A stretch of DNA of 64,000 nucleotides. Source: Pirellulaceae bacterium. Its GTDB lineage: Bacteria > Planctomycetota > Planctomycetia > Pirellulales > Pirellulaceae. This document shows positions 9,361-19,339 of the stretch, one piece after another. Location: NCBI GenBank assembly GCA_029243025.1, contig JAQWSU010000030.1:62001-126000 (forward strand), read 5' to 3'. The position numbers and the translations under genes were made by a program. The notes below the pieces were generated by a model. It was given only the letters and a program-made list of their open reading frames with translations, was not told the DNA's origin and searched no databases. The number at the start of each line of letters is the position of its first letter. Position 1 is the first letter of the stretch.

Positions 9361-10992
9361 TTAGCAAGAACCGCGTCGGGCTCGTCCCCATAGTCCGCCG
9401 AGGGCGATCAGCAACAACAGCCCGCTGGATGGTTCAGGAACGGTATTGATGTGGGTGCGGGGGCCTCGCTCGAATCCGCCATCGCTGAATGCGGTCACCA
9501 GATCACCGCTATTGAAATCCCCATCGCCGTTCCAGTCACCCGTTTTCCAGCTTGAGTTCTCCAGCAGATCATCTTCATATTCACCAGCCTGGAAAACAGC
9601 GACCAAATCTCGGGTGTCAAATTCACCGTCCAGCGTTGAGTCACCAAAGTAGGTCTGCTGGACATCGTACACCCAGATTTTACGATCGTCGAAGTCGATG
9701 TCGCCATCGTTGTCTAAATCGCCATGGACGCCATCGGATCCGACGACTTCCGTCACATCCTCGGTCAAATCAACAACGATCGAGCCATTGCCATTTTCGA
9801 AGTCACGAAAATCAAAGTGCACTCGTTCAAAAAAACCGTAAGGTGAGCCATCAGCGCCTACGCCGAGGCCGCCTAGCCCGTCGAGTAGATCGCCCAGATT
9901 GGCGTCGTCCAGCAGGTCGGACAAATCACCCAGGTCGCCTCCCAGCAATGATCCCGTCCAGCCACTGGCGAGAAAGTTCATGCCAAAGATGCCATCGATG
10001 GTGGGGTCGATATCGACGATCGCCACATTCAAATCGGTGAAGACCAATTCCACGCCCTGTTCGGTCGGCACTCGAAGTTCATCGACCAGCATCAGCGGTG
10101 CGTTGATTTGGCCTCCAACGCCGCCAAGCGCTTGCGAGCCGACGGCATTGTCTTCCAGTCGTCCGTCACCGTTGGCGTCCAGTCCCAAATCGAATGCCAT
10201 GTCAGTTGACAGGATACTCATCTGGGCACCCGTATCGAGCACCATATTACCGTTCACGCGAGTTGTCCCTTGAACCGCATCTGCCGATACAAAGGGAAGG
10301 TCGACCCAAACAGGAATCGGACCCTCGGATTCCGGGTCGAAGGCGACCGGCGTTACCGGGATGTTGTAACGTCTAAGGTTGGTCGTTGGCAGTTGGTTGG
10401 AAAAGGTTGTCGACAGAAAGTCGACGCCCAAAAGCGAATCGAAGATGTCCCCGAAAATGTCGCCATCGCCGTTGTTACCACCGCCTAGGCTTGACAAGTC
10501 CATGGTTGTGACTCGTTCGTTCATCAGGGGCATGCCGGCAATTCCGTAGAACGAACAGAGTCCGGGAATCGGACAGAAACTCTCGGTGGTGCTCGACAGG
10601 ATTCTCGCATCAGTAATTGTACTGGGGATACCGTCGCTGCCTGCGAAGTTGATGTTGTACTCAGCTGACACATCGAACTCAGTAAAACCACCGATCCCAC
10701 GCTCGAAAAACGTACCTTCGGTGCGGTAGCCGTTTTGGTTGAGCTCTGCAATTGCGTCGTCAACGGCCAAGATGCTGTTGGCTCCGGTGTCCAATAGAAA
10801 CGTATTCGCAAAAGCAGGACCCAGAATCTGGCCTGTATCCGGATCCTGGAACTCGATGGCAATGCGTGGCTGATCCAACGCGAGCTGATCGGCGGGTCCC
10901 AGCAGAATGTAGGGAGATTCAGCCGATACCGTTTGCAGAGTCGAGAAAAAAAGAACGATGGCAATGGATTGCCAAGAGGTGATCTGCTTCAT
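9361..10992 (-). CDS. Exported aspartyl-protease-like protein with dockerin-like repeats and PEP-CTERM sorting tag
   Basis: 543 residues from ATG 10992, which gives a clean signal peptide (hydrophobic core, then TVSAES); the frame extends upstream without one. Two retropepsin-like active-site motifs are visible, LLDTGANSIL at residues 66-75 and VLDTGAQMSIL at 251-261, each Asp-Thr-Gly. The C-terminal third holds Asp/Asn-rich calcium-binding segments (DLDNDGDIDFDD, DSTLDGEFDTRDLV, DWNGDGDFNSGDLV) like dockerin type I repeats. The last 25 residues are VPEPSSGLLLLIALGGLWGRARR, a PEP-CTERM signal processed by an exosortase. Whether it is a protease is inferred. Nothing nearby on this strand forms an operon with it. 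Confidence 0.85.
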   Translation of the reverse strand: MKQITSWQSIAIVLFFSTLQTVSAESPYILLGPADQLALDQPRIAIEFQDPDTGQILGPAFANTFLLDTGANSILAVDDAIAELNQNGYRTEGTFFERGIGGFTEFDVSAEYNINFAGSDGIPSTITDARILSSTTESFCPIPGLCSFYGIAGMPLMNERVTTMDLSSLGGGNNGDGDIFGDIFDSLLGVDFLSTTFSNQLPTTNLRRYNIPVTPVAFDPESEGPIPVWVDLPFVSADAVQGTTRVNGNMVLDTGAQMSILSTDMAFDLGLDANGDGRLEDNAVGSQALGGVGGQINAPLMLVDELRVPTEQGVELVFTDLNVAIVDIDPTIDGIFGMNFLASGWTGSLLGGDLGDLSDLLDDANLGDLLDGLGGLGVGADGSPYGFFERVHFDFRDFENGNGSIVVDLTEDVTEVVGSDGVHGDLDNDGDIDFDDRKIWVYDVQQTYFGDSTLDGEFDTRDLVAVFQAGEYEDDLLENSSWKTGDWNGDGDFNSGDLVTAFSDGGFERGPRTHINTVPEPSSGLLLLIALGGLWGRARRGSC

Positions 10993-11338
10993 GAAACCGG
11001 TAACTCCCCATGATCTCTCGCGGTTCTGCCCCAGAAACGGAGACGCCCCGATTATAAGCCGACACGCGAGATTTTGGAAAGCGAAAGCCAGCAAGCCGTT
11101 TGAGAACCCGTTTTAACCCGTCAAACTCAGTGAATAGGCGCTTTTTACGGCCCCATTGGGGTCGCCGGGCCCGCAGGCAGCTTGTTTTCCCGGCAATGGG
11201 TGGCGATCATCGGCATCGTGTCAGGGGCGGGTAACGTCTCTTGGCAGTGAGTCCATAAAATCGATAACTTACGGACCTTCGATGTTCGAGTTAAAACAAC
11301 AAGGCAGCAAGCTTGCTGGCCCTACCGAGTAATCGACT
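10993..11338. other. Divergent intergenic region
   Basis: 346 bases between the start of the PEP-CTERM protein (leftward) and the start of the transporter (rightward). It should contain both promoters. I found no reliable -35/-10 pair, RNA or repeat. Confidence 0.4.
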
Positions 11339-12625
11339 ATGCTGACTTACCTCACACGACGTTTCTTGCCACCGATCGAAGCGGATGAGTGGCGGCCGCT
11401 GTTGCTGGCCTTTGCGTGGTTCTTTTGTGTGTTGCTGAGTTATTACCTGATTCGTCCGGTCCGCGAGACGTTGGGGAGTGTGTTAGGGCGCAATGAGTTG
11501 TTGCCGCTGTTCACCGCGACGTTCACGGTGATGGTGCTCGCCAATCCGATCTATAGCTTTCTAATTGCAAAGTTGCCACGGCGAGTTTTGGCACTGATTG
11601 TCTATGCGTTCTTCGCTCTCTGCCTGTTCGTCTTTTGGTTGTTCATGAACACCACGATTAGCACTTGGACAGCTCGAGCTTTCTTTGTTTGGGTCAGCGT
11701 CTTCAATTTGTTTGCCGTGTCGTTGTTCTGGAGTTTCTTGGCAGACACCTTCAGTAGCGAGCAAGCAAAACGACTCTTTGGATTTGTGGCGGCCGGAGGC
11801 ACGCTAGGCGGATTGACCGGATCGTTCCTCGCACAAGAATTGGTCGGCCGTGTTGGCATGGCTCAGCTGTTGCTGGTTCCAATTGGTGCGATTGGCGTCG
11901 TCGCAATCTTGATGCTTTGCTTTGATCGAGCCGCTCGTCAAATGAAAGCGAAAACGGAGGTTGCTGTTTCCGACGAGGATCAGCCGACGGGGGGCACTTT
12001 TTGGGAAGGCATCACGCATGTGATGCAATCGCCCTATTTGATCGGCATCTGCGGTGCTTTGATTCTGGCAAAGTTGTGCGGGACAACCGGTTATTTTCAG
12101 CAGACGGAGATTGTGAGCGAGACGCTGGCCGATAATGAGATGCGAATTCGGTTATTCGCCAGAATGAATATTGCCGTCCAAGTGGTGACCATTATTTTGC
12201 AGACACTGTTTGTGGGTCGGTTGATGCGCTGGTGGGGCTTGTCGGCCGTGTTGTGCATTTTGCCTTTAACTTATGCGGCCAGCTTTCTCGGCTTAGGCAT
12301 GACCTCGACGCTTGCGATGTTGGTTATCGGTCGGGTTGCTCAGCGCGGAATGGCTTATGGCTTGATGGTGCCGGCCCAGGAAACCCTGTTTACGGTTGTC
12401 TCGCGTGAGGATAAATACAAGTCAAAGGGCTTTATTGACACCGCCATCGCGCGTGGAGGTGATGTGTTGGCCAGCCTGATCAATGATTGGCTGTTTCGGC
12501 TGGGACTTGCACTCCCAGCGGTGGCCTTTGGCATGATTCCCGCCACCCTGGTCTGGTGTGGCATCTCCTGGTGGCTGGGCAGACAGCAGGCGTTGCGTGC
12601 CAAATACTTCGAAGCGAAAGGCTAA
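11339..12625 (+). CDS. MFS-type transporter of the NTP/NDP exchange (COG3202) family
   Basis: 428 residues with about twelve hydrophobic helices. Loops such as YYLIRPVRETLGSVLG near the N-terminus and FFWSFLADTFSSEQAKRLFGFVAAGGTLGGLTGS in the middle are typical of the ATP/ADP translocase-like family. These proteins were described first as nucleotide parasites' importers but also occur in free-living bacteria, where the substrate is unknown. Here I would not claim nucleotide exchange. The start at 11339 puts a basic segment before helix 1. No Shine-Dalgarno is obvious. The gene stands alone, with 91 bases to the convergent GspK-like gene. Confidence 0.8.
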   Translation: MLTYLTRRFLPPIEADEWRPLLLAFAWFFCVLLSYYLIRPVRETLGSVLGRNELLPLFTATFTVMVLANPIYSFLIAKLPRRVLALIVYAFFALCLFVFWLFMNTTISTWTARAFFVWVSVFNLFAVSLFWSFLADTFSSEQAKRLFGFVAAGGTLGGLTGSFLAQELVGRVGMAQLLLVPIGAIGVVAILMLCFDRAARQMKAKTEVAVSDEDQPTGGTFWEGITHVMQSPYLIGICGALILAKLCGTTGYFQQTEIVSETLADNEMRIRLFARMNIAVQVVTIILQTLFVGRLMRWWGLSAVLCILPLTYAASFLGLGMTSTLAMLVIGRVAQRGMAYGLMVPAQETLFTVVSREDKYKSKGFIDTAIARGGDVLASLINDWLFRLGLALPAVAFGMIPATLVWCGISWWLGRQQALRAKYFEAKG

Positions 12626-12717
12626 CCCTTCTTGCGATTGACAACCGCTTGAAGTCAATTTCCGGCGGTTATTGCCTTTTGCGACAGGTGCGGCTTCTTT
12701 CGGATGGCCTGGGAGAA

Positions 12718-15700
12718 TCACTCCAGCATGCGTCGCAGGAGCACCGCGCGATCCACGTTGTGGTTTTCACCCGGTTGGAAACCAACAGGAAGCGATCGAT
12801 CGATCATGTAAAATGCACGATGTCGCTTGGTCTCGCCCGTGTCGCTGCCGAGTTCCAAGCCAAGTTGGTAGCCATCGGGATGGGCCGGATCACGAATGGG
12901 TGGCAGACTAAGATTGGTCGGATCGTTTGGGTTCCAGGGATGTACTTCGAAGTAGCCCACCGTGATCCAAACCGCATAGACATTCGAATGCGACGTCAAA
13001 AGGTTGCCGAGTCGTTGCAGCCTGTGGTAGCGGAAGTACGAGTTGTGCTGGGAGGCTTGGATCGGCTGCGCGACCCCAGATTCGAATCCAAATAGTTGTT
13101 CTTCGTTACCGTCGAGCGATCTCAGCAACGTTGCCTCGGAAGAATTCTTCTCAAGGTCACGCGTTGGCATCAGATCGGCACTCGCGGCAGAACGCAGTGG
13201 ATTTCCATAGAACGCGGGTCGGTCAGAGATATTCTGATTGGGCTCATTGCCTTTGAGACTCGTCTGGATTCTATTCCAGCTGCTGGCTCGTGTTGGGCCG
13301 AGAGTTGGATCGATACCGGTCCAGACTTCTCGATCCGGAATGGTATTCAGATTCACTCGGCCCGGTTCACGGAAACGTGAAACACGATTGAATGGCGGTA
13401 GGAAAGAACGCATTTGTGGAGTTGTCGAAGAAATCGTTTGCTGCGGGTTCAACCATTGTTGAGTCCCTGCAAAACGAGATGGCACCTCCAAATAGTCAAA
13501 CAGTTGATTGAAATTTGCGGGTTGGTTCGGTGCTGCTGCGGCGTTTTGGAAGAAATTCAACAGGTGAGAATATTCAGCCTGGTAGATACCGTTGCCCGTT
13601 CCGTAGGGATCGCCATCATTGTTATTTATGTTTCTACCACGGAACTCGTACAGCAGACGCCAAGGTGAACCACTGGGCACCTGCATCAATTCGAGTTGAC
13701 TGACGTAGGGTCGATCGTTCCAGACGAGCCATGGTGACTTGTGGATGGCCGGATCACCCACGTAGGGTAGGGGGCTGCTCAGTCGTGTCGTCGCTGTGAT
13801 GGGATCGCCGTACTTGGGTCGCTCTGGCAGAGGAACGGATCCGTAGGTCGAATTCAAATAGCCGAAGGAACTTTTGAATTCATAGTTCCAGTACAGGCTG
13901 CCATCTCCAGCCGGTGCAGGGGCGTCGCCGTCTTCTGGGGGTGCACCTCGCGGAGCGTTCGGTTCGGCACCTGGGCTCGTGCTGATCGGGTTCAACAGGA
14001 CCGCGGCTTTGAGTGTCTGTGTTTCAAAAGCGTTGCCCCGTTCGCGGGATTCAAAATAGATCCCTACCGGATCATCGGCGAGTGGGTTGTTGGGTGGATC
14101 GAAACGGAAATTCTCATCGTCGATGTCGCCTTGAACTTTTTGGACGAGCTCTTCCCATCGTGTTTCCTCTTCGCTTTCCTCCTCACCATTAAACACGTTC
14201 AGGTCGATCGCTTGGCTATCCACGGGGATGTAAGGATTGGTTCTTTGGTTGAATGGGGCCGTTGGATCTGCCAATCGCTCTAGCACGGCGACGCGGAACA
14301 TTCGATGGGTTCCTGTCAGGCGATCTTCAGGATCGCTCAAAGGTCGTCCTGGCATCGAGATCTCGTCGAGTGGTACGTCAGGAAGCATGCCGGTCTTGTA
14401 GAAGCTACGGTCGTGACCGCCGTCATGTCCATCGTGGGTTGGAAGCTTCTCCGGATCCACGGTGCCATCCGTGGACATGTGGTAGTAGGTTGGCCCGGGT
14501 AGTGGTTCAGAGACACTGACGCCGATTGGATCGACCCAACCGAACGGGTCGGCTTGAGCGACGATTGCCAGGATCCGTTTGGTGTTGGCGATTCCCGTTC
14601 GTCCACCAGCGACTGGCGGCGAAAAAATGCCCCGAGTTTGTAGCTCGATCGTGGGTGCGTAAAGTTCAATTTTTTGCGGCGACGGTGCGGGTGTGCCGTC
14701 TGGATTGGTATTGTTGCGAGACGATCCAAAGTGGGTTGTTTCTCGCGGGCCAATGACCGCGTAGTGTCCGGGACGCAATAAGGCTTTTTGGTTCGGTGGA
14801 TTGCGATTGTAGAAGTTGGGTTCGGCATTTGGATTGCGATGAGTGAAATAAATGAATCGCTCGTAATTGACTTGCGGTACCCCGTTTCCGATCGAGTCCT
14901 TGTTGGTGATGCCCGAAGATAAACCTCGCATTAGTCCCATGTCATTGGGGTCGAAGATATTCAGGTCGGGGGGATTTTGATCGATGCCCAATGTGAGGCC
15001 GGGTAAGGCAGGAAGTAGCAAAGCAGTGTCGCTGCGAGTGTCAGGATCGCTGCCTGCGGGCGGGCGGCGGGCAATGGCAATTCTCCAGACGGGCGTATTG
15101 CCGGGTGCCATTTTTTCCAGGTCAAGAAAAGACGACCCATTGACGCTCTGGTACAGCTCGTTGGGTACGACGTTGTTATTGGAAGGTTTATTCCGCGTGC
15201 AATAGAGTTCCAGGAATAAAGATCCTTGTGGCACTCGGAATTGGTCCAGGTCCTCGTCAAGATCTTCGGCGTTGATCTCGTTGTTGGGGTCGTCGAGTTC
15301 TGCATCTTCGGGCAATCGTTTTCTTGCCACCTGTCCTTCGACGGGCTTTTCCTGATTCGTATCTTTGACCCGTCGGTCGTGGAAAGCTGCGGTTTCCGTG
15401 ATGATGAGTTCCGGCGTTTCACAGCCCCAGACCACAGCTCGATCAGGCACGGAATCTGTCGAATTGTCGTTCGAAGTACGAATGTCGTCATCCACTGACC
15501 AGCCATTGGCGTCAAAAGGTTCCAAGTCGAATTCGAATGGGGTCATGATCGAATCGGGATCACGGAAGTCGACAACGTTGATGGCCCATTGAGCGATTCG
15601 CAAGGCGGTCAGTTTCCGACGCCTGGCCTCCGGTTCGTTATAAACGGGTGAAGGAAACGTGAAGCCCGGATTTTGAATCCCCGCGTCGTTGATGCGCGTA

Positions 15701-18084
15701 TTCAGCAACATCATCAGGCAATAGAGGTGGCGAGCGTACTGCTGACGGGAAAAGAAGACATTGCTGGCGTCCACATAATGAGGGTCATCCATCGCGAAAG
15801 CAGTGGCTGATTCGAATGGAGTTCCAGTCCAAACCAAGCCTTCTGTTTCGGTCGGTTCATCGATCACGCCATTTGAATTGTCGTCACGTGCGTTTCCCAG
15901 CCAACGGTTGATGTCCATCCGTTGGCCCTTCCGTAACTCGGTCGGAACCATCAGATGGACCTGTTTCTCTAGATCCTGTGGTGTTCCTGCAAAGCCTTTC
16001 GCGAGCAGCAAGGCACGAACCATGTCACTTACTGTTGCTCTGCCAATAGGAAGATTGGCATTGCTTTGATATTGATGCACGAGTTGGCGAAACTCCGGAC
16101 TCGGCGGCTGAATGTTGGGCGATGGAACATCAAAGGAGTGGGTGGTAAATCGACGCGAACGGGTGTCGATGCCATTTAAATTAGTAGCCCCGGGCACGTA
16201 ATACGAACCCAGCAAGATGGAACGCAAGCGATTGCCATTCAGCGTGGGCGAATATTCATTACTGATGGAAGCGGTGTCGACGTCGAAGGCACGCAGCAAC
16301 TGCTCTTGATCCGAAACTGAAAATAGATTGTCACCTGCGTTTGGTGATACGAGATTACTTTCGTAGGGATCGTCGACCGTTTCAATGGGGCCCATTCTGT
16401 CCTGGAAATCTTTGCCCATTAGCGCAAAGCGGGGTTGTCCGGCCAGATCGAGATAGACGCCGCCGATTCCCCGTAGGTCGGAGGGCGAGTGGTAGGCACT
16501 GCCGTAGCCGTTTGTATCGGATTGCGTGACGTAGTTAGCGGGCATGTTCCATTCCCGCAGCTTATTTTCCCAGTCGATTCCTTGGGTGGCATTGTTGTCT
16601 GGATAGCCAGGTGTCCGGGTGGTGCGGGTTGCGTCTTCGGAGCGGCTGGCAAGCAGCATTTGAACGTTGGGTATCCTCAGCTCCGGGTTGGAAAGTCGGA
16701 TCTCGGCGGGACCATATCCGGAGCCTCGGGTGATGCCCGTCAGCGGCCCTGCGCCACCTGCGGCGAATCCCTGAGCGTCTTGAAGCGGCGTTGAAATTAA
16801 CCTTTCCGATTCGTTGTTGTCGTGGGCGTTAACATTCAAGCGGCCGTCAAGGTCCACGCAAAGAACAGCAAACAGTGGCTTATACATGCGACCATCGGGA
16901 GACGTCTTGGCCGGGATTCCCAAGTCGACCCAGATGCTGTCGGCGATGCCGTCGTTGTCATTGTCGACGTCCCAGGGGCCACGGGTAATGGGGCGATCGA
17001 TGAAGCCATCGCCATTGGGGTCGACGTTGCCATTTCCCATGGCGTCCATGCGAAAACTGCGCGGATCAGCAAAGGCTGGGTTGCTGCCAGTGAATAATGG
17101 GTGGTCCGGCCACATGGGTCGGGAAATTACAAAGCGACGGAAATGATTCGAAGTGGGGTTCAATGCATCCCATTCCCCGTCGGGTAATTCCTGCATCCAG
17201 TAGTTCACCAGGAAAGGGCGATGAAATGAAGGAATCAGCGGGTCACGAAGAAACTGATTCGCATTGGTCATTTGACCATTGGGGTCCAACGGTGGATTCA
17301 ACGGATTGGGGCGGATCTTGGAGGGGATTCGTGCGAGGAAATAGTTTTGATAATCGGCCGCGTCCCAACTCTCGTCGCTACCGCCAATCATCGACCCGGG
17401 GTATTCTGCCTCGCGCAGGTTTGGCATCAGAGCTGGGTTGTCGGTGGGGAAATTATTGGTAATCCAATTGTTGTTGCGGTCTAACGCTCCTGACAGGCGA
17501 CCGCTGTTTGGGTCATAGCCGTCTCCCGTTCCGTTGAACGCTTTTCCATTGACCAGAAAACGATCTCCCGGTCGCATCACCGTAGGTCCTGCATCTTCAA
17601 AGCCGGCGATGAAGAGCGATCCACCATCCACACTTGGAGCGTAACGCACGATTCGTGTACTGTGTCCCCGTCCATTCCCGTCTAGCAGAGTCAGCACGCA
17701 GCCGGCGTAGTAGTTGTCGGTACGCGGGAAGCCATCAACCAGTTTGAAGGGGATCTGGATCAGCGCACCCGCGGCTTGCGGCTGAATCGGATTGGCAATG
17801 CTGCCCACAAAATGATCATCGTGACCGTAAACATCACTCAATAGGTTGTGTCGATGGGTCAGATTCAGCGGATCTTGACTGCCACGCAGAATCAGATAGA
17901 GAGCGCTATCCAGCTCTTTGGCCGGCGCATCCCCAGTCAACTCGGCCTGAGCTGAGACGCGAGCGGCTCGACTGTATTGAGTCGCAACAACGACGAATGT
18001 CAAGCCGATCAGGACAAACAGAACCAACAGGCTCAAGACAATCAGCAACAGGATGCCGCGACGTGGTGGATGGCGACGTGTCAT
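12718..18084 (-). CDS. Giant GspK-like protein with pseudopilin-type N-terminus
   Basis: About 1,788 residues from ATG 18084 (or 1,818 from 18174, two bases after the previous stop). The preferred start gives a class III leader, MTRRHPPRRG, followed by the hydrophobic helix ILLLIVLSLLVLFVLIGLTFVVVA, as in pseudopilins. GspK is normally 300-350 residues, so most of this protein is extra. Calcium-type Asp/Asn segments are visible (DVDNDNDGIADSIWVDLG, NARDDNSNGVIDEPTE, VDLDGRLNVNAHDN). No enzyme motif was recognised in the rest, which is rich in Asn, Pro and Arg and looks exported. It is the last gene of the pilin operon and ends 92 bases from the convergent transporter. Helical-tip function of GspK is known from other systems; here it is inferred. 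Confidence 0.8.
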   Translation of the reverse strand: MTRRHPPRRGILLLIVLSLLVLFVLIGLTFVVVATQYSRAARVSAQAELTGDAPAKELDSALYLILRGSQDPLNLTHRHNLLSDVYGHDDHFVGSIANPIQPQAAGALIQIPFKLVDGFPRTDNYYAGCVLTLLDGNGRGHSTRIVRYAPSVDGGSLFIAGFEDAGPTVMRPGDRFLVNGKAFNGTGDGYDPNSGRLSGALDRNNNWITNNFPTDNPALMPNLREAEYPGSMIGGSDESWDAADYQNYFLARIPSKIRPNPLNPPLDPNGQMTNANQFLRDPLIPSFHRPFLVNYWMQELPDGEWDALNPTSNHFRRFVISRPMWPDHPLFTGSNPAFADPRSFRMDAMGNGNVDPNGDGFIDRPITRGPWDVDNDNDGIADSIWVDLGIPAKTSPDGRMYKPLFAVLCVDLDGRLNVNAHDNNESERLISTPLQDAQGFAAGGAGPLTGITRGSGYGPAEIRLSNPELRIPNVQMLLASRSEDATRTTRTPGYPDNNATQGIDWENKLREWNMPANYVTQSDTNGYGSAYHSPSDLRGIGGVYLDLAGQPRFALMGKDFQDRMGPIETVDDPYESNLVSPNAGDNLFSVSDQEQLLRAFDVDTASISNEYSPTLNGNRLRSILLGSYYVPGATNLNGIDTRSRRFTTHSFDVPSPNIQPPSPEFRQLVHQYQSNANLPIGRATVSDMVRALLLAKGFAGTPQDLEKQVHLMVPTELRKGQRMDINRWLGNARDDNSNGVIDEPTETEGLVWTGTPFESATAFAMDDPHYVDASNVFFSRQQYARHLYCLMMLLNTRINDAGIQNPGFTFPSPVYNEPEARRRKLTALRIAQWAINVVDFRDPDSIMTPFEFDLEPFDANGWSVDDDIRTSNDNSTDSVPDRAVVWGCETPELIITETAAFHDRRVKDTNQEKPVEGQVARKRLPEDAELDDPNNEINAEDLDEDLDQFRVPQGSLFLELYCTRNKPSNNNVVPNELYQSVNGSSFLDLEKMAPGNTPVWRIAIARRPPAGSDPDTRSDTALLLPALPGLTLGIDQNPPDLNIFDPNDMGLMRGLSSGITNKDSIGNGVPQVNYERFIYFTHRNPNAEPNFYNRNPPNQKALLRPGHYAVIGPRETTHFGSSRNNTNPDGTPAPSPQKIELYAPTIELQTRGIFSPPVAGGRTGIANTKRILAIVAQADPFGWVDPIGVSVSEPLPGPTYYHMSTDGTVDPEKLPTHDGHDGGHDRSFYKTGMLPDVPLDEISMPGRPLSDPEDRLTGTHRMFRVAVLERLADPTAPFNQRTNPYIPVDSQAIDLNVFNGEEESEEETRWEELVQKVQGDIDDENFRFDPPNNPLADDPVGIYFESRERGNAFETQTLKAAVLLNPISTSPGAEPNAPRGAPPEDGDAPAPAGDGSLYWNYEFKSSFGYLNSTYGSVPLPERPKYGDPITATTRLSSPLPYVGDPAIHKSPWLVWNDRPYVSQLELMQVPSGSPWRLLYEFRGRNINNNDGDPYGTGNGIYQAEYSHLLNFFQNAAAAPNQPANFNQLFDYLEVPSRFAGTQQWLNPQQTISSTTPQMRSFLPPFNRVSRFREPGRVNLNTIPDREVWTGIDPTLGPTRASSWNRIQTSLKGNEPNQNISDRPAFYGNPLRSAASADLMPTRDLEKNSSEATLLRSLDGNEEQLFGFESGVAQPIQASQHNSYFRYHRLQRLGNLLTSHSNVYAVWITVGYFEVHPWNPNDPTNLSLPPIRDPAHPDGYQLGLELGSDTGETKRHRAFYMIDRSLPVGFQPGENHNVDRAVLLRRMLE

Positions 18085-18176
18085 AGGAATCGTTTCTCGA
18101 TGGCGGTAATGAAAGCCCCTAATTCGCAGCTCAGTCAGTGCGGCCCAGGCACCAACGTCGCTCCTCTTCTTCATTC

Positions 18177-19337
18177 TTAATACGCGTAGAGATTATTGTC
18201 TTGTAAACGGATCGACTTCTCGTAAACGGCGATTATGTTACGTGCGTAAACCGCATAAATGGGTTGATTCGAAGTCACGGACCAATCAGGCCCCGACAAA
18301 CTTAGCTCACGGTTGTTATCGAGATCATTATCGACCTCATCGGCAGCCAGGATTCGATACCAACGTAGAGTGATTGTGTTTGAGTAATTGGGATCCACCT
18401 GTTGCATCAACGCAACCCATTCGCCCGTCTTCATGTCACGAACCGTTGCCGCTTCGGGCGGCGCGTGCTGCTGTGATTCAACAGCGACTGTCTTTACGCC
18501 TGTCAATTCCCGAAACCCATTCTGGTTCATTGGAATGTTGACCGCGGCAATCGTCTCCTGCGGGGGAGTGATTGTCAGGTTTCGGCGATAGTAGACAACG
18601 ATTGACAACGTGTAGCGATCGGATGTTGGAATGGGATCTGGAACCAAAGTTGCCATCCAACTGTAACTGCCGGTGGCGTAACGTTTGTTGTTTTCTAAGT
18701 AGCGTTGAAACGGTGGTTGCGTTGCATCATCCGGTTGATCGAAAACTAATTCGTCACGCAGTAAAAACATTTCTTCGGCTTGTGCCAGCGACATAATTGG
18801 CGGATTGTTCAGCAACTGGTTGTTGATCGCTCCTGGCGGCCCTTGTCGCCGTAAGTCGCCGGGGCGGGCACTAATCAGGGTTACGCGTGGGATCGCAATC
18901 GGTGCATTCAGTGGAAAGGCAGCGACACTACTACTGGTGCCTGCTAAGTCGGCGAAACCGATCATCATCGGGTCCAAGCAGTAAGCCTGACGTACCAGTT
19001 TGCCATCGCCGGCCAGATTGTAAATCGCGTAGGGGTTTCCGGGCGATGGCCAGTACCAAAAAGGATTGGGCGCATCACTTGGGTTGGACATGTCCCCCGG
19101 GCGATCCAAGTCACGAATTCGAAATTCGCGAAAGGCACGACGCCCCATCATGGATTTACGATCGTCGCGAATTCCTTGAGCTGCCTTGTAGTGAGCGAGT
19201 GGAATTAGAGAGGCCACGCCGATTAAACCGATGCCGACCACTCCAATCGAAATCATCACCTCTAGCAGGCTGATTCCGGAATGTTGTGACCACGTCGCGG
19301 CAGTTGTGGCACGACCTTTGAGGGTGAAACGATTCAA
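18177..19337 (-). CDS. Prepilin-type protein (PilV/GspI-like)
   Basis: About 386 residues from TTG 19337. This start is chosen because GGGAGG lies just upstream of TTG and the upstream ATG (19385) would overlap the preceding gene by 46 bases. The leader ends in SG and is followed by ISLLEVMISIGVVGIGLIGVASLIPLA, a class III hydrophobic helix with Glu at +5, which suits a minor pseudopilin. The remaining 300 residues are soluble and carry no motif I recognise. The gene follows the 19340 frame with a two-base gap and precedes the giant GspK-like gene by two bases or about 90, depending on that gene's start. Confidence 0.82.
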   Translation of the reverse strand: MNRFTLKGRATTAATWSQHSGISLLEVMISIGVVGIGLIGVASLIPLAHYKAAQGIRDDRKSMMGRRAFREFRIRDLDRPGDMSNPSDAPNPFWYWPSPGNPYAIYNLAGDGKLVRQAYCLDPMMIGFADLAGTSSSVAAFPLNAPIAIPRVTLISARPGDLRRQGPPGAINNQLLNNPPIMSLAQAEEMFLLRDELVFDQPDDATQPPFQRYLENNKRYATGSYSWMATLVPDPIPTSDRYTLSIVVYYRRNLTITPPQETIAAVNIPMNQNGFRELTGVKTVAVESQQHAPPEAATVRDMKTGEWVALMQQVDPNYSNTITLRWYRILAADEVDNDLDNNRELSLSGPDWSVTSNQPIYAVYARNIIAVYEKSIRLQDNNLYAY

Positions 19338-19339
19338 AA

